Part shown: positions 37,295 to 45,580 of the stretch, in pieces | Position numbering within the stretch: position 1 is the first letter of the stretch | Layout: each line of letters starts with the position of its first letter | Assembly: GCA_963823945.1 (NCBI GenBank) | Contig: CAWGNK010000003.1 | Span: forward strand, 434,001 to 498,000 | DNA length: 64,000 bases | Source of the DNA: Bog-793 sp963823945 | GTDB taxonomy: Bacteria > Actinomycetota > Acidimicrobiia > Acidimicrobiales > Bog-793 | Direction of reading: 5' to 3' | Notes under the pieces: generated by a model | What the model saw: the letters and a program-made list of their open reading frames with translations, nothing else | Told to the model about the DNA's origin: nothing | The model's database searches: none | Translations under genes and position numbers: made by a program

Positions 37295-37298
<4 letters not shown>
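36216..37298 (+). CDS. rlmB: TrmH/SpoU-family rRNA (guanosine-2'-O)-methyltransferase, RlmB-like
   Basis: SPOUT-fold 2'-O-methyltransferase. The substrate-binding domain has EGRRAVRELLAAG. The catalytic knot has VTDPHNLGAILRSALGAGV (motif 1), VVVGAEGRGL (motif 2) and RIPLYGPIESLNVSVATAVAL (motif 3). The family modifies 23S rRNA at G2251 in E. coli. Homology-like sequence ends near residue 275; about 85 further residues, rich in Arg/Gly/Pro, run on to the stop and contain a GC hairpin in the DNA (about 37236-37260), so the last part may be readthrough of a lost stop or simply unconserved. It ends in a 4-base overlap with gltA. Confidence 0.88.
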
Positions 37299-38566
<1,268 letters not shown>

Positions 38567-38681
38567 GACGGCGACCTCCTCGGATCAGCCTCGAGTCTTA
38601 TTGCGATCCTAGGGGAGGAATCAAAACGACCACCCTTCACGTTCCCCAGGCGATCCGTCCCGCCCGGGATCGGGGAGCCGG

Positions 38682-39125
38682 TCAGGCCTCGAGCGAGATC
38701 CGGTACACGTTGGTCTCCCGGCGGATGAAGCCGAGCTGCTCGTAGAGGCGGTTCGCGTCGACCCTCGACGGGCGTGAGGTGAGGTCGACCGTCCGGCACC
38801 CGCTCTCGGCCGCGAGCCGGAGGGCCGCCCCGACGAGCTGCGAGGCGATCCCCTTGCCCCGGTGGGCGGGGTCGACGACGACATCCTCGATCCAGGCCCG
38901 TCGCCCCGTCGGGATGGCGAACGTCGCAAGCGCCAGCATGCCGACGATCTCGGCCCCGAGGCGCGCGACGAACACGGTCGCCGCGCCCGAGGAGACGAGG
39001 TGGCGCAACTCGGCGAGGTCGGGCGGTCTGGCGGCGGAGAGGTGCGGGACGAGGCGCGCGACCGCCGCGGCGTCCTCGGCAGTCGGTTCGGTCAGTGCCT
39101 CGACGGTGATCGGGGTTTCGGGCAT
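38682..39125 (-). CDS. GNAT-family N-acetyltransferase
   Basis: A 147-residue GCN5-related acetyltransferase. Motif A is IEDVVVDPAHRGKGIASQLVGAAL (acetyl-CoA pyrophosphate loop RGKGIA) and the C-terminal motif B is ANRLYEQLGFIRRETNVYRI. Substrate unknown. Divergent from the PAC2 gene with about 90 bp between the starts. Confidence 0.88.
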   Translation of the reverse strand: MPETPITVEALTEPTAEDAAAVARLVPHLSAARPPDLAELRHLVSSGAATVFVARLGAEIVGMLALATFAIPTGRRAWIEDVVVDPAHRGKGIASQLVGAALRLAAESGCRTVDLTSRPSRVDANRLYEQLGFIRRETNVYRISLEA

Positions 39126-39212
39126 CCGGTCGAGCGTACCGAAGTGAGCCGCCCCGCCGGCGAAGGGGGCACGCGACCGCCGTTAGGCTTGACCGCGACC
39201 CGGGAGGTGGCT

Positions 39213-40115
39213 GTGGCGCGCGGTGGCACCAGGAAGAGGGCAGGTCTGCGCCCGTTCCGGTTCGTCGCGCACCGGGGCGTTGCCGAGGCGGTCCGTCTCT
39301 CCGGGCGGCCGCGCGTCGAGCGCCCGCTGATGGTGGTCGCCTTCGAGGGCTGGAACGACGCCGCCGACGCCGCCTCGTACGCGCTGACGAACCTGGCACG
39401 GGCCTGGCAGGCAGTGCCCTTCGCCGAGATCGACCCCGAGGAGTTCTTCGACTTCACCGAGGCGCGCCCGGAACTGACCGTCGTCGAGGGGCTGGTTCGG
39501 GAGATCACCTGGCCCACCACCGTCTTCTCGGTCGCCCCCGGCCCGGTCGACATCGTCGTCGCCCGTGGGCCGGAGCCCCAGCTGCGCTGGCGCGCCTACT
39601 GCGACGCCTTCGTCGAGCTCGCGCAGGCGCTCCGGGCCGGCAGGGTCGTCATCCTCGGCGCCTATCTCGCCGAGGTCGCGCACTCGCGGCCCGTCCCGCT
39701 CGCCGCCACCGCCAGCGATGCCGCGCTGCTGGACCAGCAGGGCATGGCCCTCTCGCTCTACGAGGGGCCGACCGGCATCGTCGGCGTGCTCGGCGCGGCG
39801 CTCGCCGAGGCCGGCGTCCCGACGGTCACGATCTGGGCGAGCGTGCCCTGCTACTCGATCCCGGTCTCGGCCAAGGCCGCGCTGGCGCTCGCCGAGGCGA
39901 CGACCCGGTTGGTCGGCCGGCACGCCGACCTCGCCGAGCTCACCCGGGAGGCGCTGGAGTACGAGCGCCAGATGGACGAGCTCGTGGGGGAGGACGAGAC
40001 GGTCGCGGCCTACGTCGCGCGGATCGCCCACGAAGACGCCGCTGTCCCGGACGCCTCGGTCGAGGTCCTCACCGACGAGATCGAGCGCTACCTGCGCGAC
40101 GAACCCCCCGGGTAG
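39213..40115 (+). CDS. PAC2 family protein
   Basis: A 300-residue protein of the PAC2 family (related to a eukaryotic proteasome-assembly chaperone), common in actinobacteria. Signature regions: VVAFEGWNDAADAAS, WPTTVFSVAP, VILGAYLAEVAHSRPVPLAAT and GPTGIVGVLGAALAEAGVPTVTIWASVPCY. Function in bacteria is not established. GTG start with GGGAGGTGG upstream (39202-39210). No proteasome genes are in the window. Confidence 0.87.
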   Translation: MARGGTRKRAGLRPFRFVAHRGVAEAVRLSGRPRVERPLMVVAFEGWNDAADAASYALTNLARAWQAVPFAEIDPEEFFDFTEARPELTVVEGLVREITWPTTVFSVAPGPVDIVVARGPEPQLRWRAYCDAFVELAQALRAGRVVILGAYLAEVAHSRPVPLAATASDAALLDQQGMALSLYEGPTGIVGVLGAALAEAGVPTVTIWASVPCYSIPVSAKAALALAEATTRLVGRHADLAELTREALEYERQMDELVGEDETVAAYVARIAHEDAAVPDASVEVLTDEIERYLRDEPPG

Positions 40116-40159
40116 GGCGCCAGTTCCCGTCAGCGGCGGCGCGCGCGCGACGATGGTCC

Positions 40160-40360
40160 ATGGCCGTGCGGGAGGACTGCCGTCACTACGTGATGCAGAC
40201 GGTGCACGGCGGCGAGCGCGTCGAGGCCTGCAAGCTCGGCGTCAACGATCAGGTCCCCTTTGCCTGCCCCGAGGGTTGCGTCTTCTACGAGAAGCGGAGC
40301 ACCTCGTCGGCCGGCTGGAGAGTCTCCCGCGAGGGTCGCGAGACCCCGCCGGCCCCCTAG
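40160..40360 (+). CDS. Small Cys-containing actinobacterial protein (66 aa)
   Basis: A 66-residue protein with Cys at DCRHY, ACKLG and the pair CPEGC, a spacing that could bind a metal. The sequence is strongly patterned (MQTVHGGERVEACKLG, PFACPEGCVFYE) and I recognise it as a type of small conserved protein found in actinobacterial genomes, without known function. ATG start 45 bp after the PAC2 gene, same strand. Confidence 0.75.
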   Translation: MAVREDCRHYVMQTVHGGERVEACKLGVNDQVPFACPEGCVFYEKRSTSSAGWRVSREGRETPPAP

Positions 40361-40367
40361 AAATCCC

Positions 40368-41225
40368 CTACCCGGCGGCGCGGTCCGGCTCGGCTGAACC
40401 GTTCTCGAGCGCCGTCCGGGTGAGATTGCCCGAGCGGAACCCCTCGAGGTCGAGCGTGACGTGGCGGTAGCCGACGGCACGGATCGCCGCGACGATTGAC
40501 TCGCGCGCCTCGAGCGCGCGGGGCAGCTCGTCGAGACCGAGCTCGATGCGGGCGGTGTCGCCGTAGTGGCGGACGCGCAGCACGCGGAACCCGAGCCCTC
40601 GCAGGGTCGCCTCGGCGGCCCCGACCCGTTGCAGCGCCCCGAGCGTCACGGGGGTGCCGTGGGGAATGCGCGACGCGAGGCACGCCGCCGCCGGCTTGTC
40701 CCAGGTCCGCAGGCCGAGCTGTCGCGACAGCTCCCGCACGTCGTGCTTGGCGAGTCCCGCCTCGACGAGCGGGAAGACGGCGCCGCGTTCGGCTGCGGCG
40801 CGCTGGCCCGGCCGGAAGTCGCTGAGGTCGTCGAGGTTCACCCCCAGCGTGATCGTGGCGGACTCGCGCGCCGCGGGCCCGGCGAGCACGTCCATCAGCT
40901 CCCGCTTGCAGTGGTAGCAGCGGTCGAGGTCGTTGCGGGCGTAGGACTCGTCGGCGAGTTCGTTCGTCTCGACGACGAGGTGGCGCAGTCCCCACTCGGC
41001 GGCGAGCGCCCGGCAGTGCGCGAGCTCGTCGGCGCCCAGCGAAGCAGACGACGAGGTCACGCACAGGACGCGGGCCGGCCCGAGCGTCTGGTTCGCGACG
41101 TAGCCGAGCAGCGACGAATCGGCGCCGCCGGAGAAGGCGACGACGACGCGCCCGAGCCCGCCGAGCACGCGGGTGAGGCGCTCGAGCCCGGGAGCCGGGA
41201 CGTTCGTCGCGGTGCCGCCGGGCAC
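40368..41225 (-). CDS. larE: ATP-dependent sulfur transferase LarE (nickel-pincer cofactor)
   Basis: A 285-residue PP-loop protein. The ATP pyrophosphatase loop is VAFSGGADSSLL (residues 32-38 SGGADSS). LarE-family blocks follow: DRCYHCKRELM, ITLGVNLDDLSDFRPGQRAA and WDKPAAACLASRIPHGTPVT, the last with the Cys that supplies sulfur in the sacrificial type or binds a cluster in the other type. It sulfurates both carboxylates of the LarB product. The GTG start follows the hemQ stop directly (TGACCGTG), so hemQ and larE are coupled. larB and larC are 36 kb away at 3.1-5.2 kb. Confidence 0.9.
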   Translation of the reverse strand: MPGGTATNVPAPGLERLTRVLGGLGRVVVAFSGGADSSLLGYVANQTLGPARVLCVTSSSASLGADELAHCRALAAEWGLRHLVVETNELADESYARNDLDRCYHCKRELMDVLAGPAARESATITLGVNLDDLSDFRPGQRAAAERGAVFPLVEAGLAKHDVRELSRQLGLRTWDKPAAACLASRIPHGTPVTLGALQRVGAAEATLRGLGFRVLRVRHYGDTARIELGLDELPRALEARESIVAAIRAVGYRHVTLDLEGFRSGNLTRTALENGSAEPDRAAG

Positions 41226-41227
41226 GG

Positions 41228-41947
41228 TCAGTCCCCGGCGAGCGCCGCGAGGATCTCGGCGGGGGGCTGCACGAGCCCCGCATAGAACGGGCCGAACTCC
41301 CCGTAGCGCGCGGACGCCTCGTCGTAGCGCATCGCGTAGACGCAGGACTTGATGTCTTCGAACGTCGTGGCGAAGAGCGTCACGCCCCACTCCCAGTCGT
41401 CCAGCCCGCTCGAACCGGTGACGAGCTGGATGACGCGGCCCCGGAAGGTGCTGCCCACCTTGCCGTGGTTCATCATCATCCGCAGCCGCTCGTCGTAGGG
41501 CAGGCGGTACCAGTTGTCGTCACCGTCCCGGCGGCGTGACATCGGGTAGAAGCAGAAGGCTGGCATCCCCTCCGGTGGGAGCTTCGGGCGCAGGCGCGCC
41601 TGGCGCATCTCGATGGGAAGGCGTTTCGCGTACTCGGAGACCTCGGTGAGCGAGACGTACGAGTACCGGGGCAGGCAACCGGCGTGGGCGAGCTCGGTCT
41701 GGAGCTGCCGCAGGCGCCCGAACGAGGGACCGAGCGCGAGCACGCCGAGATCGGCCTTGTGTCCGACGATCTCCACGGTGACGACCTCGTAGCCGTCGCC
41801 GCGGCATCGCCGCAGGGCGGCCTCGGCAGCCTGCCGGTCGGCCGAGATGGCGTCGCAGAACAGGTGGAGCACCGCCCACCCGGGGGTTTGCCCGGTTTCT
41901 GGGGCGTCGGTCGCCTCGGATTCGGCGGGCGGGGTCGGACTCGTCAC
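41228..41947 (-). CDS. hemQ: Coproheme decarboxylase HemQ (chlorite dismutase family)
   Basis: A 239-residue ferredoxin-like heme protein that makes heme b from coproheme in Gram-positive bacteria. Signatures: CFYPMSRRRDGDDNWYRLP with the catalytic Tyr region, MMNHGKVGSTFRGRV and GLDDWEWGVTLFATTFEDIKSCVYAMRYDEASARYGEFGPFY (named only in part here). It lacks the features of true chlorite-degrading enzymes and has the actinobacterial HemQ style. Followed immediately by larE. Confidence 0.93.
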   Translation of the reverse strand: MTSPTPPAESEATDAPETGQTPGWAVLHLFCDAISADRQAAEAALRRCRGDGYEVVTVEIVGHKADLGVLALGPSFGRLRQLQTELAHAGCLPRYSYVSLTEVSEYAKRLPIEMRQARLRPKLPPEGMPAFCFYPMSRRRDGDDNWYRLPYDERLRMMMNHGKVGSTFRGRVIQLVTGSSGLDDWEWGVTLFATTFEDIKSCVYAMRYDEASARYGEFGPFYAGLVQPPAEILAALAGD

Positions 41948-41990
41948 GCGGCGAGTCTACGGCGACAGGGGAAAGGGCCCTTCCGCGCGG

Positions 41991-42025
41991 ACGGCACGGC
42001 CGCGGATCGTCCGCGGCCGTGCCGT
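41991..42025 (-). terminator. 16-bp perfect hairpin downstream of groL
   Basis: ACGGCACGGCCGCGGA (41991-42006) pairs fully with TCCGCGGCCGTGCCGT (42010-42025) around a TCG loop. It lies just after the groL stop and before hemQ, both on the minus strand. No U-tract follows, as is frequent for terminators in high-GC bacteria. Confidence 0.7.
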
Positions 42026-42048
42026 CGAGCTCGTGACGTGCGCAGTTT

Positions 42049-43668
42049 CTAGTAGTCGTCCATGGGAGGTGTCGGAGCCGCCGGCTTCTCCTCGGGCTTG
42101 TCGACGACGACCGCCTCCGTCGTCAAGAAGAGCGCCGCGATCGAGGCGGCGTTCTGCAGTGCCGAGCGCGTCACCTTGGCGGCGTCGATGACGCCCGCGG
42201 AGAACAGGTTCTCGTAGACCCCGGTCTCGGCGTTCAGGCCCTCGGCCGCGACCTTCAGGTTGCGGACCTTCTCGATCACGACCCCGCCCTCGGCGCCGGC
42301 GTTCACGGCGATCTGCTTCAGCGGCTCCTCGACCGCCCGGGCGACGATGCGGGCACCGGTCGCCTCGTCGCCTTCGAGCTTCTCGGCGAGGTCGAGGATC
42401 GCCTTCTGGCAGCGCAGGAGCGCGACCCCGCCACCGGGGACGACGCCCTCCTCGATGGCGGCCTTCGTCGTCGAGACGGCGTCCTCGATCCGGTGCTTCT
42501 TCTCTTTCAGTTCGACCTCGGTCGCCGCGCCGACCTTGATGACGGCGACGCCGCCGGAGAGCTTGGCGAGCCGCTCCTGGAGCTTCTCCTTGTCGTAGTC
42601 GGAGTCGGTGTTCTCGATCTCGGCCTTGATCTGGCTGATGCGGCCCTTGATGTCGGCGTCGGCACCGGAACCCTCGACGATCGTCGCCTCGTCCTTGGTG
42701 ACGACGACCTTGCGCGCCTGTCCGAGCAGGTCGAGTGTGACGTTCTCGAGCTTCAGGCCGACGTCCTCGGTGATGACCTGGGCCGCCGTGAGGATCGCCA
42801 TGTCCTGGAGCATCGCCTTGCGCCGCTCACCGAAACCGGGCGCCTTGACGGCGACGCTCTTGAACGTGCCACGGATCTTGTTGACGACGAGCGTGGCGAG
42901 CGCCTCGCCCTCGACGTCCTCGGCGATGATGACGAGGGGCTTGCCCGTCTGCATCACCTTCTCGAGGACCGGGAGCATGTCCCGCACCGCGGAGATCTTG
43001 GAACCGCAGATCAGGATGTAGGGGTCTTCGAGCACGGCCTCCATGCGGTCGGAGTCGGTGACGAAGTACGGGGAGATGTAGCCCTTGTCGAACCGCATCC
43101 CCTCGACGAGGTCCATCTCCATGCCGAAGGTCTGGGACTCCTCGACCGTGATGACGCCGTCCTTGCCGACCTTGTCGATCGCCTCCGCGATCATCGAACC
43201 GATCTCGGGATCGGCCGCGGAGATCCCCGCGACCTGGGCGATCTGGTCCTTCGAGTCGGTGTCCTTCGCCAGGCTCTTCAGGTGGGCGACGGCGGTGTCG
43301 ACTGCGGCCTCGATCCCGCGCTTCAGCGACATCGGGTTCGCTCCGGCGGCGACGTTGCGGAGACCCTCGCGCACGAGCGCCCCGGCGAGCACGGTCGCCG
43401 TCGTCGTGCCGTCGCCGGCGACGTCGTCGGTCTTCTTCGCGACCTCCTTGACGAGCTCGGCGCCGATCTTCTCGAAGGGGTCCTCGAGCTCGATCTCCTT
43501 GGCGATCGAGACGCCGTCGTTCGTGATCGTCGGCGCGCCCCACTTCTTCTCGAGGACGACGTTGCGGCCCTTCGGCCCGAGCGTGACCTTCACCGCGTCG
43601 ACGAGCTGGTTCATGCCCCGCTCGAGTGCACGCCTGGCGTGCTCATCGAACTCGATCAACTTCGACAT
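42049..43668 (-). CDS. groL: Chaperonin GroEL (60 kDa)
   Basis: A 539-residue group I chaperonin. Conserved blocks: GPKGRNVVLEKKWGAPTITNDGVSIAKEI, VAGDGTTTATVLA with the catalytic Asp, KAPGFGERRKAML and GGVALLRC. The tail ends PPMDDY and not in Gly-Gly-Met repeats. There is no groES beside it, so this is a solitary groL, as in the second chaperonin locus of many actinobacteria. A perfect CIRCE operator lies 40 bp upstream. Confidence 0.97.
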   Translation of the reverse strand: MSKLIEFDEHARRALERGMNQLVDAVKVTLGPKGRNVVLEKKWGAPTITNDGVSIAKEIELEDPFEKIGAELVKEVAKKTDDVAGDGTTTATVLAGALVREGLRNVAAGANPMSLKRGIEAAVDTAVAHLKSLAKDTDSKDQIAQVAGISAADPEIGSMIAEAIDKVGKDGVITVEESQTFGMEMDLVEGMRFDKGYISPYFVTDSDRMEAVLEDPYILICGSKISAVRDMLPVLEKVMQTGKPLVIIAEDVEGEALATLVVNKIRGTFKSVAVKAPGFGERRKAMLQDMAILTAAQVITEDVGLKLENVTLDLLGQARKVVVTKDEATIVEGSGADADIKGRISQIKAEIENTDSDYDKEKLQERLAKLSGGVAVIKVGAATEVELKEKKHRIEDAVSTTKAAIEEGVVPGGGVALLRCQKAILDLAEKLEGDEATGARIVARAVEEPLKQIAVNAGAEGGVVIEKVRNLKVAAEGLNAETGVYENLFSAGVIDAAKVTRSALQNAASIAALFLTTEAVVVDKPEEKPAAPTPPMDDY

Positions 43669-43707
43669 CTCGGATGTCCTCCCTTGGTCGCTCGGGGCCT
43701 CCGAGCG

Positions 43708-43734
43708 TTAGCACTCTCATCTGTCGAGTGCTAA
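43708..43734 (-). promoter_or_regulatory. CIRCE operator (HrcA site)
   Basis: TTAGCACTC, nine bases, GAGTGCTAA: a perfect match to the CIRCE inverted repeat, 40 bp upstream of the groL start. In known systems HrcA binds it and represses chaperonin genes until heat shock. hrcA is not in the window. Confidence 0.95.
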
Positions 43735-43798
43735 TAGCAAACCACGCCAGCTGCCAGGACGCAACACGCCCAGCTCAGGACGTCGTCGGGGAGGGGTC

Positions 43799-44074
43799 TC
43801 AGCCGCCGGAGATCGCCGGGACGACCGAGAGCGTCTGGCCGTCCCGGACGGGCGTGTCGAGCCCGTCGAGGAACCGGACGTCGCGGTCGGCGAGGAAGAC
43901 GTTGACGAACCGGCGCAGCTGGCCGGTCTCGTCGACGATCCGTGCTTTCAGCCCTGGGTGGTGGGCTTCGAGGTCGTCGAGGGCCTCGCGCACCGTCGAG
44001 GCCGCCACCACGACCTCGCGCTTGCCGCCGGTGAGGGGCCGCAGCTGGGAAGGGATGCGGACGACGATGCTCAC
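43799..44074 (-). CDS. MoaD/ThiS-type ubiquitin-like sulfur carrier protein
   Basis: A 91-residue beta-grasp protein ending in PAISGG; the terminal Gly-Gly is the residue pair that becomes a thiocarboxylate in sulfur carriers. It has VRIPSQLRPLTGGKREV at the front and FVNVFLADRDVRFLDGLDTPV later, in the style of actinobacterial CysO-like MoaD proteins. The GTG start overlaps the thrC stop by four bases (GTGA), so it is made with the threonine synthase-like protein and falls under the same SAM riboswitch. Its partner may be ThrC itself, as CysO serves CysM; no activating E1-like enzyme or JAMM protease is in the window. Confidence 0.85.
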   Translation of the reverse strand: MSIVVRIPSQLRPLTGGKREVVVAASTVREALDDLEAHHPGLKARIVDETGQLRRFVNVFLADRDVRFLDGLDTPVRDGQTLSVVPAISGG

Positions 44075-45318
44075 CTGGGGTTCCTCCAGCTCTCCTCGAG
44101 CGCCGTGAAGGCGTCGAACGACGGTTCGATGACGGCCGAGGCGCCGAGCGTGTCCGCGAAGGCCTCGACGGTCTTCAGGCCGGTCCCGGTGATGCAGGCG
44201 ACGACGCGTTCGTCGCGCCGCACGACCCCGTCCGAGGCGAGTTTCCCGAGACAGGCGATCGTGACGCCGCCGGCGGTCTCGGCGAAGATCCCCTCGGTCC
44301 GGGCGAGCAGCCGGATCCCTTCGATGATCTCGGCGTCGGTCGCGGCGGCGATCGAGCCGGACGATGAGCGCACCGCGCGCAACGCGGCCTCGCCGTCGGC
44401 CGGGCTTCCGATGGCAAGCGACTTCGCGATCGTGTCGGGGCGAACCGGGGTGGGGACCTCGGCCCCGTCGGCGAGGGCCCTGGCGACCGGGGCGCAGCCC
44501 GCCGCCTGGGCGCCCGAGATCCGCACCTGCCGGTCCGCGTCGACGAGCCCCACGCGGCCCAGCTCGCCGAATCCCTTGTCGATCTTGGTGAGCAGGCTCC
44601 CGGAGGCGATCGGCACGACGACGTGGTCCGGGAGTTCCCAGCCGAGCTGCTCGCCGATCTCGAAGGCCAGGGTCTTGGAGCCCTCGGCGTAGTACGCGCG
44701 CAGGTTGATGTTGACGAACGCCCAGTCGTCGCGCTCGTCGGCGATCTCGGCGCACAAGCGGTTGACCTCGTCGTAGACGCCGTCGATCGCGACGACGCGG
44801 GCCCCGAACACCGCCGTCGTCGTGATCTTCGTGCGCTCGAGGTCGGCGGGCACGAAGACGTAGCACTCCATCCCGGCGCGGGCCGCGTGCGCCGCCACGG
44901 AGTTGGCGAGGTTCCCCGTCGACGCGCACGCCGCCACCTTGAAGCCGAGCGCGCGGGCCCGGGTCAGCGCGACCGACGTGACCCGGTCCTTGAACGAGCC
45001 GGTCGGGTTGCGGGTGTCGTCTTTCAGCCAGAGTTCGCCGAGGCCCAGCTCGGCGGCGAGCCGGTCGGCGCGGATGAGCGGCGTGAAACCGGCCCCGAGG
45101 TCGACCGCGCCGACAGGGTCGGCGGGGAGCAGGTCGGCGTAGCGCCAGATCGACGGCGGCCCGGCGGCGATGCGGGCGCGACTCACGCGGCTCGCGACGG
45201 CGTCGTAGTCGTAGACCACCTCAAGCGGGCCGAAGCACCATTCGCAGACGTAGAGGGCTTCCGAGCCGAAGAGCCGCCCACATTCACGGCAGCGCAGACC
45301 GTTGGTCGGCGAGGTCAC
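44071..45318 (-). CDS. thrC: Threonine synthase-family PLP enzyme
   Basis: A 415-residue fold-II PLP enzyme. An N-terminal zinc-ribbon-like pair CRECG/CEWC is followed by the PLP Lys in NPTGSFKDRVTS and the phosphate-binding ACASTGNLANSVAAHAARAG. The family converts O-phosphohomoserine to threonine. The GTG at 45318 is preceded by GAGGAGGAAGCT, a strong ribosome site that is also the expression platform of the SAM riboswitch (45329-45424). Control by SAM and coupling to a sulfur carrier are unexpected for threonine synthesis, so a phosphohomoserine-dependent sulfur reaction is a serious alternative. Confidence 0.9.
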   Translation of the reverse strand: MTSPTNGLRCRECGRLFGSEALYVCEWCFGPLEVVYDYDAVASRVSRARIAAGPPSIWRYADLLPADPVGAVDLGAGFTPLIRADRLAAELGLGELWLKDDTRNPTGSFKDRVTSVALTRARALGFKVAACASTGNLANSVAAHAARAGMECYVFVPADLERTKITTTAVFGARVVAIDGVYDEVNRLCAEIADERDDWAFVNINLRAYYAEGSKTLAFEIGEQLGWELPDHVVVPIASGSLLTKIDKGFGELGRVGLVDADRQVRISGAQAAGCAPVARALADGAEVPTPVRPDTIAKSLAIGSPADGEAALRAVRSSSGSIAAATDAEIIEGIRLLARTEGIFAETAGGVTIACLGKLASDGVVRRDERVVACITGTGLKTVEAFADTLGASAVIEPSFDAFTALEESWRNPR

Positions 45319-45328
45319 AGCTTCCTCC

Positions 45329-45424
45329 TCATCGATCGGGCATTGGCACCTGGTGGCGAGTGGTGACCACTCGGAACTGGTTGCCGCGGCGTCTTCGGGC
45401 CCGTCCCTCAGCCGCTCTGGATGA
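45329..45424 (-). promoter_or_regulatory. SAM-I (S-box) riboswitch
   Basis: On the minus strand the leader reads ATCCAGAGCGGCTGAGGGAC, then GGGCCCGAAGACGCCGCGGCAACC, a 7-bp hairpin CGAGTGG-TCA-CCACTCG, and AGGTGCCAATGCC: all conserved blocks of the S-box aptamer in order (AGAG, GAGGGA, GGCCC, GGCAACC, GGTGCcAA). The P1 stem TCATC/GATGA closes the aptamer and takes in the first bases of the Shine-Dalgarno GAGGAGG (45330-45324). SAM binding should therefore block translation of thrC and the coupled moaD-like gene. Confidence 0.9.
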
Positions 45425-45580
45425 TGGGTGCAAGTCTGGTCGGCGGGTCCCGACAAGTCAAAACAGCCCGTCGTTGCTCGCTACCTGGGTGGCGGCGAAG
45501 ATGGTCGGTGTGACCGCCCTTTCCGACGTGGTTCCGGCGATCGGTCCCGTGTCGGGGGATCGCAGCGAGGCGCCCGGATC

